Origin: Thiopseudomonas acetoxidans
GTDB taxonomy: Bacteria; Pseudomonadota; Gammaproteobacteria; Pseudomonadales; Pseudomonadaceae
Length of the DNA stretch: 58,548 bases
Assembly (NCBI RefSeq): GCF_030362935.1
Contig: NZ_JAUCDY010000016.1
Span: forward strand, 1-58,548
Direction of reading: 5' to 3'
The translations under genes were made by a program, and so were the position numbers. Below, one piece after another: positions 1 to 9,259 of this stretch. The notes beneath the pieces were generated by a model. That model was not told the DNA's origin and searched no databases. It saw only the letters and a list, made by a program, of their open reading frames with translations. Position 1 is the stretch's first letter; each line of letters starts with the position of its first letter.

Positions 1-212
1 ACATGACGCCGTTAGAGTACCGAAATGCGGCATAAATTCTCTACGAGATGACTGTGTTATAAATGGGGTATTTACACCTGTACCCTCAGAAAGCTGCACG
101 ATCTGGGCATTTATCTGCCTACTGCGTCCGTTTAACTCTTTAATAATAGCGGGGCAAACTCCTAAGAGAACTTAACAGATCAGTGAGGCTTATTTTGGAA
201 AAAATAGAAACG

Positions 213-470
213 ATGAACCCAACCACACAATTATCCACCACATCAACACACCCAGCGCGTCAGCAGCGGATTTTGCGCTTGCCCGAGGTAAAGGCAAAAA
301 CAGGCTTTGGCCGCAGTACCATTTATGCCCCTTTTTATATAAAGAGAGGGGCCAACGGTGAATTTCCGCGATCCATTCATATTGGTGCGCGTGCCGTGGG
401 CTGGTTAGAAAGCGATATCGACCAGTGGATTGAAACCCGCCGTATCGGTGCTGCTTATGGCCGTGGTTAA
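213..470 (+). CDS. AlpA-family phage/island transcriptional regulator
   Basis: Small DNA-binding protein of about 85 residues. After a variable N-terminus it carries the AlpA pattern: an RILRLPEVKAKTG helix-turn-helix, STIY, a short insertion, FPR, and then GARAVGWLESDIDQWIETR. AlpA proteins activate excision or integrase genes in prophages and islands, so it fits the mobile setting. The segment between STIY and FPR is longer than usual (FYIKRGANGE), which may affect the recognition helix. The ATG at 213 is chosen; an in-frame GTG at 183 would add ten residues and neither has a convincing ribosome binding site. The family call is firm, the target is not known. Confidence 0.75.
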   Translation: MNPTTQLSTTSTHPARQQRILRLPEVKAKTGFGRSTIYAPFYIKRGANGEFPRSIHIGARAVGWLESDIDQWIETRRIGAAYGRG

Positions 471-485
471 ACCAATTACCTGCCA

Positions 486-632
486 GTGATATGCATAGCA
501 ACGAGCCAACATTACCGGCTGGTTTTGCCTATAACGCGCAAAACTGGCTGGCGTGAAGCCACCGAAGGCCTAAGCCCAGATCGCGCCGCCAAAGCACTGA
601 TGGCCGCAGCGCAAAGTCAGCCTACCCGATAA
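486..632 (+). pseudogene. Short arginine-rich reading frame, possible gene remnant
   Basis: Directly after the AlpA stop, in the same frame, about 48 codons stay open to a TAA at 630-632. The translation ends TEGLSPDRAAKALMAAAQ, which looks protein-like rather than random. The only start candidate is the GTG at 486, without a clear ribosome binding site. It may be the C-terminal remnant of a larger island protein or a very small gene. I do not recognise the family. Confidence 0.25.
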
Positions 633-953
633 CACCCGTCCACGCATGTATTGTATTAAAGGCAGTATATTGGATGACTAAAAAGGCAATGAATCCTGTG
701 TAGGCTTGTCGCCTTGCAGCGTACTGCCAGTCAACATAAGTACCTAACGATACTTGAAGTCCAACACGGACAGTACCGCTAGAGGCATTCCCGTGAACCG
801 CTAGCATACCAACAACCAGCACCGAACGAATAACAAATACGCTCAATTATTTGGTTTTAACTCAAATAAGTTAAGAATAATCAAAATTGTGGTAGGGTAA
901 GCAACAGTGAAAAACTCCCAAGTTTATGGTTAAGAAAACACCGTGGAGAGAGC
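633..953. other. Gap with no supported gene
   Basis: This stretch lies between the remnant and the XRE regulator. It is AT-rich towards its right end, where the regulator's promoter and its GTGGAGAG ribosome binding site should lie. A minus-strand frame at 622-846 was considered and rejected. Nothing else could be supported. Confidence 0.5.
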
Positions 954-1157
954 ATGATCCGCTGCCACCTAGCCCGATTAATGGGTGAGAGAAAAATGCG
1001 CATTAGCGACGTGATGCGTGAAACCGGTCTCAGCCGTACCACCGTCACGCTAATGTACAAAGAAACCGCGCTCAAGGTGGACTTAGAGGCGCTCGATAAG
1101 CTGTGTGAATTATTTAACTGCTCTCTAAGCGATTTGCTTGAGCAGGTTCCTGATTAA
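954..1157 (+). CDS. Small XRE-type HTH regulator upstream of hsdR
   Basis: A 67-residue protein consisting of essentially one Cro/C1-type helix-turn-helix (ISDVMRETGLSRTTVTLMYK) followed by LEALDKLCELFNCSLSDLLE. This is the compact YozG-like XRE form (HTH_26). It has a good ribosome binding site (GTGGAGAG) just before the ATG, and its stop lies only 19 nt before the hsdR start, so the two are probably cotranscribed. By position it could act like a controller of restriction expression, as C proteins do for some type II systems; that is inference. No autoregulatory operator was identified. Confidence 0.8.
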   Translation: MIRCHLARLMGERKMRISDVMRETGLSRTTVTLMYKETALKVDLEALDKLCELFNCSLSDLLEQVPD

Positions 1158-1176
1158 AACTATTACAAGGAATGTT

Positions 1177-4100
1177 ATGGCTCCCAATACCCATAAATTC
1201 AATGAAGATAGCCGGGTAAAAATCCCTGCCATACTGCACCTGATGCGTTTAGGCTATCAGTACCTGTCACTTAAAGGGCAAAGCTGGGATCTCGACACCA
1301 ATATCTTCCCTGACGTATTCAAAACCGCTATCGGCAAAATTAACCCTGGCATTGAAGATGCTGAAGCCGGTCGTTTGTTGGAAGATGTCAAACTATTGCT
1401 GGATAACGAAGACCTAGGCAAAGCCTTTTTTGAGCGCTTGTCACAGCGTTCAAATACCAAGCTGATCGACTTTGAAAACTTCAATAACAACACCTTCCAT
1501 GTTGTTACTGAGCTAACCTGCCAAAACGGCGATGAAGAATTCAGGCCAGACATCACGCTGCTTATCAATGGCATGCCGTTAGTGTTTATCGAGGTGAAGA
1601 AGCCAAATAATCGCGAAGGTATCTTGGCCGAGCGTGACCGCATCAACAAACGCTTTCAAAACCCTAAGTTCAAGCGTTTTGCCAACATTACCCAGTTTAT
1701 GATTTTCTCCAATAACATGGAGTACGACGACGGCGACCCAGAACCCGTCCAAGGTGCCTTCTATGCCAGTAGTTCTTACCATAAGCCGGTATTTAACTAT
1801 TTTCGCGAAGAAGAAGTCTTAAACTTAACCGCTTTGTTGAAGCCGGTATCGGACGATGACGAGCTAAAAGTCTTAAAAGACAACAATCTGGAAGTGATCC
1901 GCAGTAACCCAGAGTTCCAGACCAACAAGCAACCCGAGCGCCCAACCAACCGCATCTGTACCTCTTTACTCAGCCGTGAGCGCTTAGCCTTTATTTTGCG
2001 TTACGCCTTGGCGTATGTGTCTGAGTCTGACGGGCTACAAAAACACATCATGCGTTATCCGCAGTTGTTTGCCACCAAAGCCATTGAACAAAAGCTTAGC
2101 GAAGGCGTTAAAAAAGGCATTATTTGGCACACCCAAGGCAGCGGTAAAACCGCACTCGCTTTTTATAGCGTGCGTTTTTTGACTGACTACTTCCAAAAGC
2201 AGCAAGTCATCCCTAAGTTTTATTTTATTGTTGACCGCTTAGACTTACTGCAACAAGCGCAGCGCGAATTTACCGCCCGTGGCCTTACGGTATATACCGT
2301 CAACTCGCGAGAAGATTTTGCTCGCGACATTAAAGCTACACAGGTGATCCATAACCATTCTGGCAAGCCAGAAATTACCGTGGTAAACATTCAAAAATTT
2401 CAAGACGACCCAGATGTGGTCAGCACTAAAGACTACAACGTCGCGATACAACGCGTGTATTTTTTAGACGAAGTACACCGCAGTTATAACCCTAAAGGCA
2501 GTTTCTTAGCCAACCTAAGCCAGTCAGACAGCAACGCCATTAAAATTGGCCTAACTGGTACGCCGCTATTGGGGGATGACTACAATTCACGCGCTTTGTT
2601 TGGCGACTACATTCACAAGTACTACTACAACGCGTCCATAGCTGACGGTTACACCTTGCGCCTAATTCATGAGGAGATCAGCACTCAATACAAAATTGAA
2701 TTACAAAAAGCCCTTGAAGAAGCCGAAGTAAAAATGGGCGATGTCGATCGCAAACTGATTTACGCCCACCCAAGTTTTGTTGAGCCCATGCTGACTTACA
2801 TCGTAAACGATTTTGAAAAAAGCCGTGGCGCATTAAACGATGCAACGATTGGTGGCATGGTCATTTGCGACAGCTCAGACCAAGCTAAACAGATGTTTGA
2901 AATCTTCAATGGCGTTTATGCCGATACACCTATTCTGCCGCAAACATCCAATTCAAATAGCCAGGTACTCGAAGTCGCTGAGCCCGCGCCAACCAGTTAT
3001 GCTGAGTCTGCTAAACAAGCACAAAAGGTAAAAAACGCCGCCCTAATCCTGCACGACATCGGCAGCAAAGAAGAGCGCAAAAACTGGGTAGAAGACTTCA
3101 AAGCAGGCAAAATCGACTTTTTGTTTGTTTACAACATGCTACTCACCGGTTTTGACGCCAAACGCCTGAAAAAGCTTTACCTTGGTCGGGTGATCCGCAA
3201 GCACAACTTGCTGCAAGCGCTCACACGAGTGAACCGTACTTACAAAGATTTCCGCTACGGTTATGTGGTGGATTTTGCTGATATTCGTAAAGAGTTCGAT
3301 GCCACTAACAAAGCTTATTTCGACGAATTACAGGCGGAACTGGGCGATGAGATGGAGCATTACTCACACCTGTTTAAATCTCAGGAAGAGATCAAGCAAG
3401 AAATCGAGCATATCAAAGACTTGCTGTTCCGTTTTGATACCGACAACATGGAAGAGTTCTGCAATCAGATCAGCCAAATACAAGACCGCGATACCGTGCT
3501 GGCACTCAAAAAAGCCTTAGCCGATGCTCGCAGCTTATATAACTTGATCCGTTTGCAAGGCGAGTATGATTTTCTCGATGAACTGGATTTTGCCAAGCTC
3601 AATGTGCTGTATCGTGAAACCAGTAATCACTTGGACTTACTCAATCTTAAAAACGACTTAGAAAGCGGTGAAGACACCACTAACTTGCTCAACCGCGCCT
3701 TAGAAGATGTGATTTTCAAGTTTGTAAAAATCGGCGAAGAAGAGCTAGTCCTGGCCGACAAACTGAAAAACACCCTGCGCCAAACTCGAGAAGCACTAGC
3801 TAGCAACTTTGACCAGCAAGACCCGCAATTTATTAGCTTGAAAGAAGAGCTAGAGCGCCTGTTTAAGAAGAAAAACTTAAGCGAAGTGACTCAAGATGAA
3901 ATGGTGGCCAACATTGGCGCGCTGAATAAAATTCACGACCGCGTCAAAGAGCTCAACCGCGAAAACAACCAATTAAGGCAAAAATACCTAGGCGATGCCA
4001 AATACACCCGCATTCACAAGCGCTTACAAGAGCGCCAGCAAAGCCAAAGTGATATTAGCGAGTCCGAACGTAAAATTTTTGAAGCACTCGCGGGTGTAAA

Positions 4101-4305
4101 ACAAGATGCCGACGAGCAAGTGCTCAACAACAGCCAAGTGTTGGATAACGAAAGCTACTTTGAGCGTCAAATGATGCCGCTGGTGATTGGTCGCTTTATG
4201 AAAGAGCAGCAAATCAAACTCAACGCCGACGCCTCACGTTACATTAACCACCTCGTCGTCGCGGAATATTTAAAAGAATTTAATACCGGCAGCCAAGCGT
4301 GGTAA
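1177..4305 (+). CDS. hsdR: Type I restriction enzyme R subunit (HsdR)
   Basis: Motor and nuclease subunit of the type I system, about 1042 residues. An N-terminal PD-(D/E)xK nuclease is visible as RPDITLLINGMPLVFIEVKK (Asp near 125, Glu near 139, Lys near 141). The superfamily 2 translocase follows: Walker A GSGKT near 321-325, DEVH near 431-434, GLTGTP and a motif VI-like QALTRVNRTY. The C-terminus is helical and charged, as expected for the part that docks on HsdM and HsdS. The ATG at 1177 is preferred because AAGGA lies just upstream. All motor and nuclease motifs look intact, so cleavage activity is expected. Confidence 0.95.
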   Translation: MAPNTHKFNEDSRVKIPAILHLMRLGYQYLSLKGQSWDLDTNIFPDVFKTAIGKINPGIEDAEAGRLLEDVKLLLDNEDLGKAFFERLSQRSNTKLIDFENFNNNTFHVVTELTCQNGDEEFRPDITLLINGMPLVFIEVKKPNNREGILAERDRINKRFQNPKFKRFANITQFMIFSNNMEYDDGDPEPVQGAFYASSSYHKPVFNYFREEEVLNLTALLKPVSDDDELKVLKDNNLEVIRSNPEFQTNKQPERPTNRICTSLLSRERLAFILRYALAYVSESDGLQKHIMRYPQLFATKAIEQKLSEGVKKGIIWHTQGSGKTALAFYSVRFLTDYFQKQQVIPKFYFIVDRLDLLQQAQREFTARGLTVYTVNSREDFARDIKATQVIHNHSGKPEITVVNIQKFQDDPDVVSTKDYNVAIQRVYFLDEVHRSYNPKGSFLANLSQSDSNAIKIGLTGTPLLGDDYNSRALFGDYIHKYYYNASIADGYTLRLIHEEISTQYKIELQKALEEAEVKMGDVDRKLIYAHPSFVEPMLTYIVNDFEKSRGALNDATIGGMVICDSSDQAKQMFEIFNGVYADTPILPQTSNSNSQVLEVAEPAPTSYAESAKQAQKVKNAALILHDIGSKEERKNWVEDFKAGKIDFLFVYNMLLTGFDAKRLKKLYLGRVIRKHNLLQALTRVNRTYKDFRYGYVVDFADIRKEFDATNKAYFDELQAELGDEMEHYSHLFKSQEEIKQEIEHIKDLLFRFDTDNMEEFCNQISQIQDRDTVLALKKALADARSLYNLIRLQGEYDFLDELDFAKLNVLYRETSNHLDLLNLKNDLESGEDTTNLLNRALEDVIFKFVKIGEEELVLADKLKNTLRQTREALASNFDQQDPQFISLKEELERLFKKKNLSEVTQDEMVANIGALNKIHDRVKELNRENNQLRQKYLGDAKYTRIHKRLQERQQSQSDISESERKIFEALAGVKQDADEQVLNNSQVLDNESYFERQMMPLVIGRFMKEQQIKLNADASRYINHLVVAEYLKEFNTGSQAW

Positions 4306-4339
4306 TGCGAGTAACACTGATTAGGAAGTAAGCATTAAA

Positions 4340-5974
4340 ATGGTTGAATTAGAATTTCAGCAAAAAACCAAAACCTTAATTGATAGCTTAAAAAGCATCT
4401 GTGCTAACTATGGGTTAGGTAATGACGGTAACGAATTTAAAATCATTACCCAAACGTTTTTGTACAAGTTTTTAAACGACAAGTTCGCCTTTGAAGCAAA
4501 AAAGCTCGACGACACTATCGCTAAAGCGGAAAAGTGGGAAGAAGCCCTCGCAGCCATGTCAGAAGACGACCTCGACATGCTGCAATTGCAAATGGGCGGC
4601 GATACCGCACGGCTAAAACCGCAGCACTTTATAAGCTACCTGTTTAGCCAACAAAACGCACCGGACTTTGCCAAGCTGTTTGACGATACCCTTATCGATA
4701 TTGCCATTACCAATAACGATGTATTTGCAGTAAAAACCGATGGCGGCGCAAAAGTGGTACTGTTCGACCGCATCAGCCAATACATTGCCGACGATTCCAA
4801 GCGCGATGCTTTCTGCCGCGCCATTATCAACAAATTGGTGGAGTTCAGCTTTGAACGCATTTTTACCCAAAAATTCGACTTCTACGCCACCATCTTTGAA
4901 TACCTGATCAAAGACTACAACAGCAATTCTGGCGGCAAATACGCCGAGTATTTTACCCCCCATGCAGTGGCGCGCATTATGGCCGAAATCCTCGTACCAC
5001 AAGCTGAGCGAGGTACCGTACGCAATGTAGCCTGTTACGATCCATCGGCAGGTTCGGGCACGCTATTGATGAATGTCGCCCATGCCATTGGTGAAAATCG
5101 CTGTAGCATCTACACGCAGGATATTTCACAAAAATCCTCCAACCTGCTGCGGCTAAACCTGATCTTAAACAACTTAGTTCACTCTATCCCGAATGTGATC
5201 CAAGGTAATACCGTTTTGCACCCCTATCACAAAGACGGTAAAGAGTTAAAACGCTTTGACTATATTGTTTCTAACCCGCCATTTAAGCTCGACTTTAGTG
5301 ACTTTAGAGATGAGCTAGACAGCAAAGAAAATAAAGAACGCTTCTTTGCTGGTATTCCTAAAGCACCGGCGAAAGCAAAAGACAAAATGGCGATTTACTC
5401 GTTGTTTTTACAGCACATCATTGCTTCGCTCAAACCAAACGGCAAAGCGGCGGTGGTAGTGCCAACCGGTTTTATTACCGCCCAATCCGGTATCGACAAA
5501 AAAATCCGTGAGCACTTGGTGAAAAACAAAATGCTGGCGGGTGTGGTTTCCATGCCATCCAATATTTTCGCCACCACAGGCACTAACGTATCCATTCTAT
5601 TTATCGACGCCAGAAACGATGGCGATGTGGTACTGGTAGATGCCTCAAACTTGGGTGAAAAAGTCAAAGACGGCAAAAACCAAAAAACCGTATTAACCGC
5701 CGAAGAAGAACAGCAAATTATTGATGTGTTTAACGCCAAAGAAACCATCGAAGATCTTTCGGTAGCGGTGAGTTATGCCGACATCGAAGCCAAAAACTAC
5801 TCACTAAGTGCAGGCCAGTATTTTGATGTGAAAATCGAATATGTCGATATTACCCCAGAACAGTTTGCTGAAAAGATGCAGGGCTTTACCAGTAATTTAG
5901 ATAGCCTGTTTAGTCAGTCTCGTGATTTGGAAACTGAGATTAAAAAGCAGTTGTCGGGGTTGAAGTATGAGTAA
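4340..5974 (+). CDS. hsdM: Type I methyltransferase subunit (HsdM)
   Basis: N6-adenine methyltransferase of 544 residues that modifies the host sites and also forms part of the restriction complex. An N-terminal helical domain is followed by the conserved AEYFTPHAVARIM region near 202, the SAM-binding motif DPSAGSGT near 234 and catalytic motif IV NPPF near 312. It starts 34 nt after hsdR behind an AGGAAG site, and its 3' end overlaps the hsdS start by 8 bp, so M and S are translationally coupled. Nothing is truncated. Confidence 0.95.
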   Translation: MVELEFQQKTKTLIDSLKSICANYGLGNDGNEFKIITQTFLYKFLNDKFAFEAKKLDDTIAKAEKWEEALAAMSEDDLDMLQLQMGGDTARLKPQHFISYLFSQQNAPDFAKLFDDTLIDIAITNNDVFAVKTDGGAKVVLFDRISQYIADDSKRDAFCRAIINKLVEFSFERIFTQKFDFYATIFEYLIKDYNSNSGGKYAEYFTPHAVARIMAEILVPQAERGTVRNVACYDPSAGSGTLLMNVAHAIGENRCSIYTQDISQKSSNLLRLNLILNNLVHSIPNVIQGNTVLHPYHKDGKELKRFDYIVSNPPFKLDFSDFRDELDSKENKERFFAGIPKAPAKAKDKMAIYSLFLQHIIASLKPNGKAAVVVPTGFITAQSGIDKKIREHLVKNKMLAGVVSMPSNIFATTGTNVSILFIDARNDGDVVLVDASNLGEKVKDGKNQKTVLTAEEEQQIIDVFNAKETIEDLSVAVSYADIEAKNYSLSAGQYFDVKIEYVDITPEQFAEKMQGFTSNLDSLFSQSRDLETEIKKQLSGLKYE

Positions 5975-7259
5975 CCTCAAGAAGCATCGATTTTGTGACC
6001 TATACACAATGTCTTCCGGGATATCGTCTACAAAAGACCAAGCTGGGCATGGCAGTCCATTCCTATCGTTCTCTGTGGTATTCAATAACTATTTCGTACC
6101 AGATGCGTTGCCCGACTTGATGGACACGTCTGATAAGGAAAAGGAGACATACTCGATAAAGGCCGGTGATATTTTTCTTACACGAACCAGCGAAGTGGTT
6201 GATGAACTCGCGATGAGCTGTGTAGCTATCAAGGATTACCCAAATGCTTCGTATAGTGGCTTTTTGAAACGACTTCGTCCAACACAAACTAACATCACAT
6301 ACTCGAAATTCATGGCTTTCTACCTAAGAAGCCCAATGTTCAGAAAAACCATGACGAACAACGCTGTCATGACGCTTAGAGCAAGCTTAAACGAGGCTAT
6401 ATTTTCATATTTGAATCTTTTGTTACCCGAATATAATGAGCAAGTAAAAGCGGGTGATCTTCTTTACCTATTAAATGAAAAAATCGAACTTAACAACCGC
6501 ATCAACGCCGAGCTGGAAGCCATGGCCAAAACCCTGTACGACTACTGGTTTGTACAGTTCGATTTCCCCGACGCCAACGGCAAACCCTACAAATCCTCCG
6601 GCGGAAAAATGGTCTACAACCCAACCCTAAAGCGGGAAATACCGGAGGGGTGGAGCACAGTTCAGCTTGAAGAAATAATTGAGCGTTCGGGTACAGGGTT
6701 AAACCCAAGAGACAACTTCAAACTTGGTGCGGGCAGTAATTACTATGTAACCATCAAGAACGTGACTAATGGAAAAATTGTTCTTGATGACAAATGTGAC
6801 AAAATTGATGACGAGGCTCTAAAAATTATTGATCGACGTTCTCAACTACAGCCTGGGGACGTTTTGTTCACTAGCATAGAACCAGTGGGAGTAACTTACC
6901 TGATTCAGGAAAAACCATCCGACTGGAATATAAATGAATCCGTATTTACCTTGAGACCAAATTTAAGCAGCGTTACCCCCGAATATCTATATTTATTGCT
7001 CTCATCAATGGAAATGAAAGCATTTACTAAAAACTCCTCTTCAGGAAGCGTTCACAAAGGCATAAGACATGGGGTTCTCAAATCATTTCAACTGGCGCAC
7101 GGCGGAAAGACAATAGTGTACAAATTTTCTCAAATTGTAGATCCGATGCTCAAGCGGATTCACGCCTTGGACAGTGAAAGTTCTGAGCTGGTTAAACTAC
7201 GCGACTGGCTTCTTCCCATGCTAATGAACGGCCAAGTCACCGTTGGGGAGGCAAACTAA
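5967..7259 (+). CDS. hsdS: Type I specificity subunit (HsdS)
   Basis: DNA-recognition subunit of 430 residues with the usual two-fold layout. Target recognition domain 1 spans about 1-150. A central conserved coiled segment (LNEKIELNNRINAELEAMAKTL) is followed by YDYWFVQFDFP and EIPEGW, then a second recognition domain. The C-terminus ends in KLRDWLLPMLMNGQV. Each domain reads one half of a split target, so the recognised sequence should be bipartite; the bases cannot be deduced here. The recognition domains are noticeably more AT-rich than the conserved spacer, as expected if they have been exchanged by recombination. Confidence 0.93.
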   Translation: MSNLKKHRFCDLYTMSSGISSTKDQAGHGSPFLSFSVVFNNYFVPDALPDLMDTSDKEKETYSIKAGDIFLTRTSEVVDELAMSCVAIKDYPNASYSGFLKRLRPTQTNITYSKFMAFYLRSPMFRKTMTNNAVMTLRASLNEAIFSYLNLLLPEYNEQVKAGDLLYLLNEKIELNNRINAELEAMAKTLYDYWFVQFDFPDANGKPYKSSGGKMVYNPTLKREIPEGWSTVQLEEIIERSGTGLNPRDNFKLGAGSNYYVTIKNVTNGKIVLDDKCDKIDDEALKIIDRRSQLQPGDVLFTSIEPVGVTYLIQEKPSDWNINESVFTLRPNLSSVTPEYLYLLLSSMEMKAFTKNSSSGSVHKGIRHGVLKSFQLAHGGKTIVYKFSQIVDPMLKRIHALDSESSELVKLRDWLLPMLMNGQVTVGEAN

Positions 7260-7300
7260 AATGTTAAACCCTACACCCCACCGCTTAATTAGGAGGTAAC

Positions 7301-8656
7301 ATGAAATTTAACTTTGCACACTTAGGCGGTATTGATAAAGGCACCGTTGAGCTGGGTGATTTAACTGTGATTTGTGGCCCTAACAATATGGGCAAAACCT
7401 ATATCAGCTATGCCATCTATGGCTTGTTGCGCCATTTTAAACAGTGGATTGATTTGTCGGTATCGCGTGAGCGTTTAGCACAACTCCGTGAAGAAGGCAC
7501 ACTGCTGATTGAATTGACGGTTTACCAAGCTAAGTTGGCAGATTACCTTAAAAATGCTTCGTCAGCGTTTTCTGATAACTTGCCTCGTTACTTCAATGTT
7601 CCAAAGGATTTTTTTAACGGTGCTAAAGCGGAGTTTAGCCATGACCAGCTAGTGTTTGACTTTACTAATGAGTTTAAACAAGCCGTGAGTTTTGGTCAGT
7701 CAGAACAGTTAAGCTTTTACAAGGCTGAGAATGAAACCGTGTTATCGGTCACTTTCCAAACCAAAAGCGGGGGTCGTGTTCCTAACCAGATTTTGGATGA
7801 CGTGATTAGCGACCATATTGCCGATTGTTTGTTTGCGGATTTATTGCCGCGCCCCTTTGTGGTGACATCTGAACGCACCGGCATTGCCTTGTTCTACAAA
7901 GAGCTGGATATCAGCAAAAACGCCATTATCGAACACATTACCAGCACCGATAAAGTAACTCCCCTTGAGTTGCTAAACAGCATGCGTTCGCGGTATGCCC
8001 AGCCAATCCAAGACAATATTAACGTAGTACGTGATTACGAAAATCTATGTAAGCGGAAGAGTTTTATTAAAGAAGAAAGCGACTGCAAGCCTATTCGTGA
8101 TGCACTTCAAGACTTAATGGGTGGCTCATACAAATCTGTTGATAAACAAGTGATGTATATGCCCAAAAAAGAGCGCGGCCGCGATAAGGTCGCTATACCA
8201 GTTTATGTGGCATCCTCTTCCATTAAGTCGCTTTTTTTGATTGATCTCTACATCAACTCGCTAGCCGAGAAAAACGGCATGTTGATTATCGACGAACCGG
8301 AGCTAAATTTACACCCGGATAATCAGCGTAAAATGGCGGGGTTATTAGCCCGTTTAGTCAATTCCGGTGTGAAGGTATTGGTGACGACTCATAGCGATTA
8401 TTTAATCCGTGAGCTTAACAACCGTGTGATGCTTAACCTTGAAGTAGAAAACAAAGAGCAGATTATGAATTCAGAAAAAATGACTGATTTAGATCTGCTG
8501 CAACCTGCACAAATCAAAGCCTACGGCCTAAAAGGCGATCACCAGATCCATGCTGTTGAAGTAGACAAGTACGGTATCAATATGGAAGTGTTTGATAACT
8601 TAATCGCCAAAGCCAACGAGCTGGCCGATAAAATTTATTACGGTATCAAGGAGTGA
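7301..8656 (+). CDS. SMC/ABC-like AAA ATPase of an island module
   Basis: ATPase of 451 residues. Walker A is GPNNMGKT near 26-33 at the very N-terminus, a long insertion fills the middle, then come an ABC-signature-like ASSSIKSLFL, Walker B LIIDEPELNLHP near 331, and a switch histidine in VTTHSD near 364. This is the OLD/RecF-like AAA architecture common in phage-defence proteins, but no TOPRIM nuclease domain is visible in the C-terminus, unlike full OLD proteins. A strong AGGAGG precedes the ATG. The stop sits beside the start of the next gene, so the two form a pair. The specific function is unknown; a sensor or regulator of the partner effector is inferred. Confidence 0.85.
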   Translation: MKFNFAHLGGIDKGTVELGDLTVICGPNNMGKTYISYAIYGLLRHFKQWIDLSVSRERLAQLREEGTLLIELTVYQAKLADYLKNASSAFSDNLPRYFNVPKDFFNGAKAEFSHDQLVFDFTNEFKQAVSFGQSEQLSFYKAENETVLSVTFQTKSGGRVPNQILDDVISDHIADCLFADLLPRPFVVTSERTGIALFYKELDISKNAIIEHITSTDKVTPLELLNSMRSRYAQPIQDNINVVRDYENLCKRKSFIKEESDCKPIRDALQDLMGGSYKSVDKQVMYMPKKERGRDKVAIPVYVASSSIKSLFLIDLYINSLAEKNGMLIIDEPELNLHPDNQRKMAGLLARLVNSGVKVLVTTHSDYLIRELNNRVMLNLEVENKEQIMNSEKMTDLDLLQPAQIKAYGLKGDHQIHAVEVDKYGINMEVFDNLIAKANELADKIYYGIKE

Positions 8657-8659
8657 TGC

Positions 8660-9259
8660 ATGCTGGTAGCGATGCAAGAAATCATCAACCCTGATGTGGT
8701 TATCGATTACGATACCGCCAAGAAACAGTTAAAACTGAAAGAAGGCGGGCCTGATAGCAAGGTAGCTGAGCTGTATATCGAGCATATACCCGACAATGCA
8801 CTCGCCTTTACCTTGGATTATCAGCCTAAAAAAGATAAGCAGAAATATAAACAGCTTTCTCTCTATATAAGCTCGACTAACGATGCGGGTGTGAATAAAG
8901 GCTGTGACCTGATTATTTTGTGGCAAGATACCGAACAAAAACGGGCTTTAGTATTCGACCTAAAATCCGACAGGCTGAAGCCTAAGGATAACCAGAAGCA
9001 ACTGGACAATTCAGCGTTGTTCTTAAAATACCTACTGAGCATGGCAGAAGTTCATTACGGAATAGATGCCAACGGTATTGAAATTGATAAAGCCATCGTG
9101 ACTACCAATGCCAGAAACGTACGCAAAAGAACCACATACCAGCCAAATGCTGATACGGCACAGATTGGTAATTATAAAGTTGAAAGTGTGGTGGCTAATG
9201 CCTCAAAAACAGCCAGTATTTCCTTTCGGCAGTTGATCAGAGGCGCTGCAAATGGCTAA
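8660..9259 (+). CDS. Small island protein with a PD-(D/E)xK-like core
   Basis: Protein of 199 residues that I cannot place in a named family. Residues 82-102 read CDLIIL, then about eleven residues, then ALVFDLK. This is the pattern of a PD-(D/E)xK nuclease core (Asp83, Asp100, Lys102), followed by a helix containing NQKQLDNS. It starts 3 nt after the ATPase stop behind GGAG and overlaps the next gene by 8 bp. The best reading is a nuclease-like effector partnered with the ATPase. The motif assignment is by eye and could be wrong. Confidence 0.6.
   Translation: MLVAMQEIINPDVVIDYDTAKKQLKLKEGGPDSKVAELYIEHIPDNALAFTLDYQPKKDKQKYKQLSLYISSTNDAGVNKGCDLIILWQDTEQKRALVFDLKSDRLKPKDNQKQLDNSALFLKYLLSMAEVHYGIDANGIEIDKAIVTTNARNVRKRTTYQPNADTAQIGNYKVESVVANASKTASISFRQLIRGAANG

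Noticed and set aside
61..120. Possible left copy of the yicC 3' end (attachment duplicate) near the window start
   Set aside because: CACCTGTACCCTCA resembles GCACCTGTTCTCTCA near 11437, but the match is short and imperfect and flanked by unrelated sequence.
622..846. Minus-strand frame of 74 codons with a hydrophobic start
   Set aside because: It starts at TTG without a ribosome binding site, matches no family I know, and runs into the remnant on the other strand.
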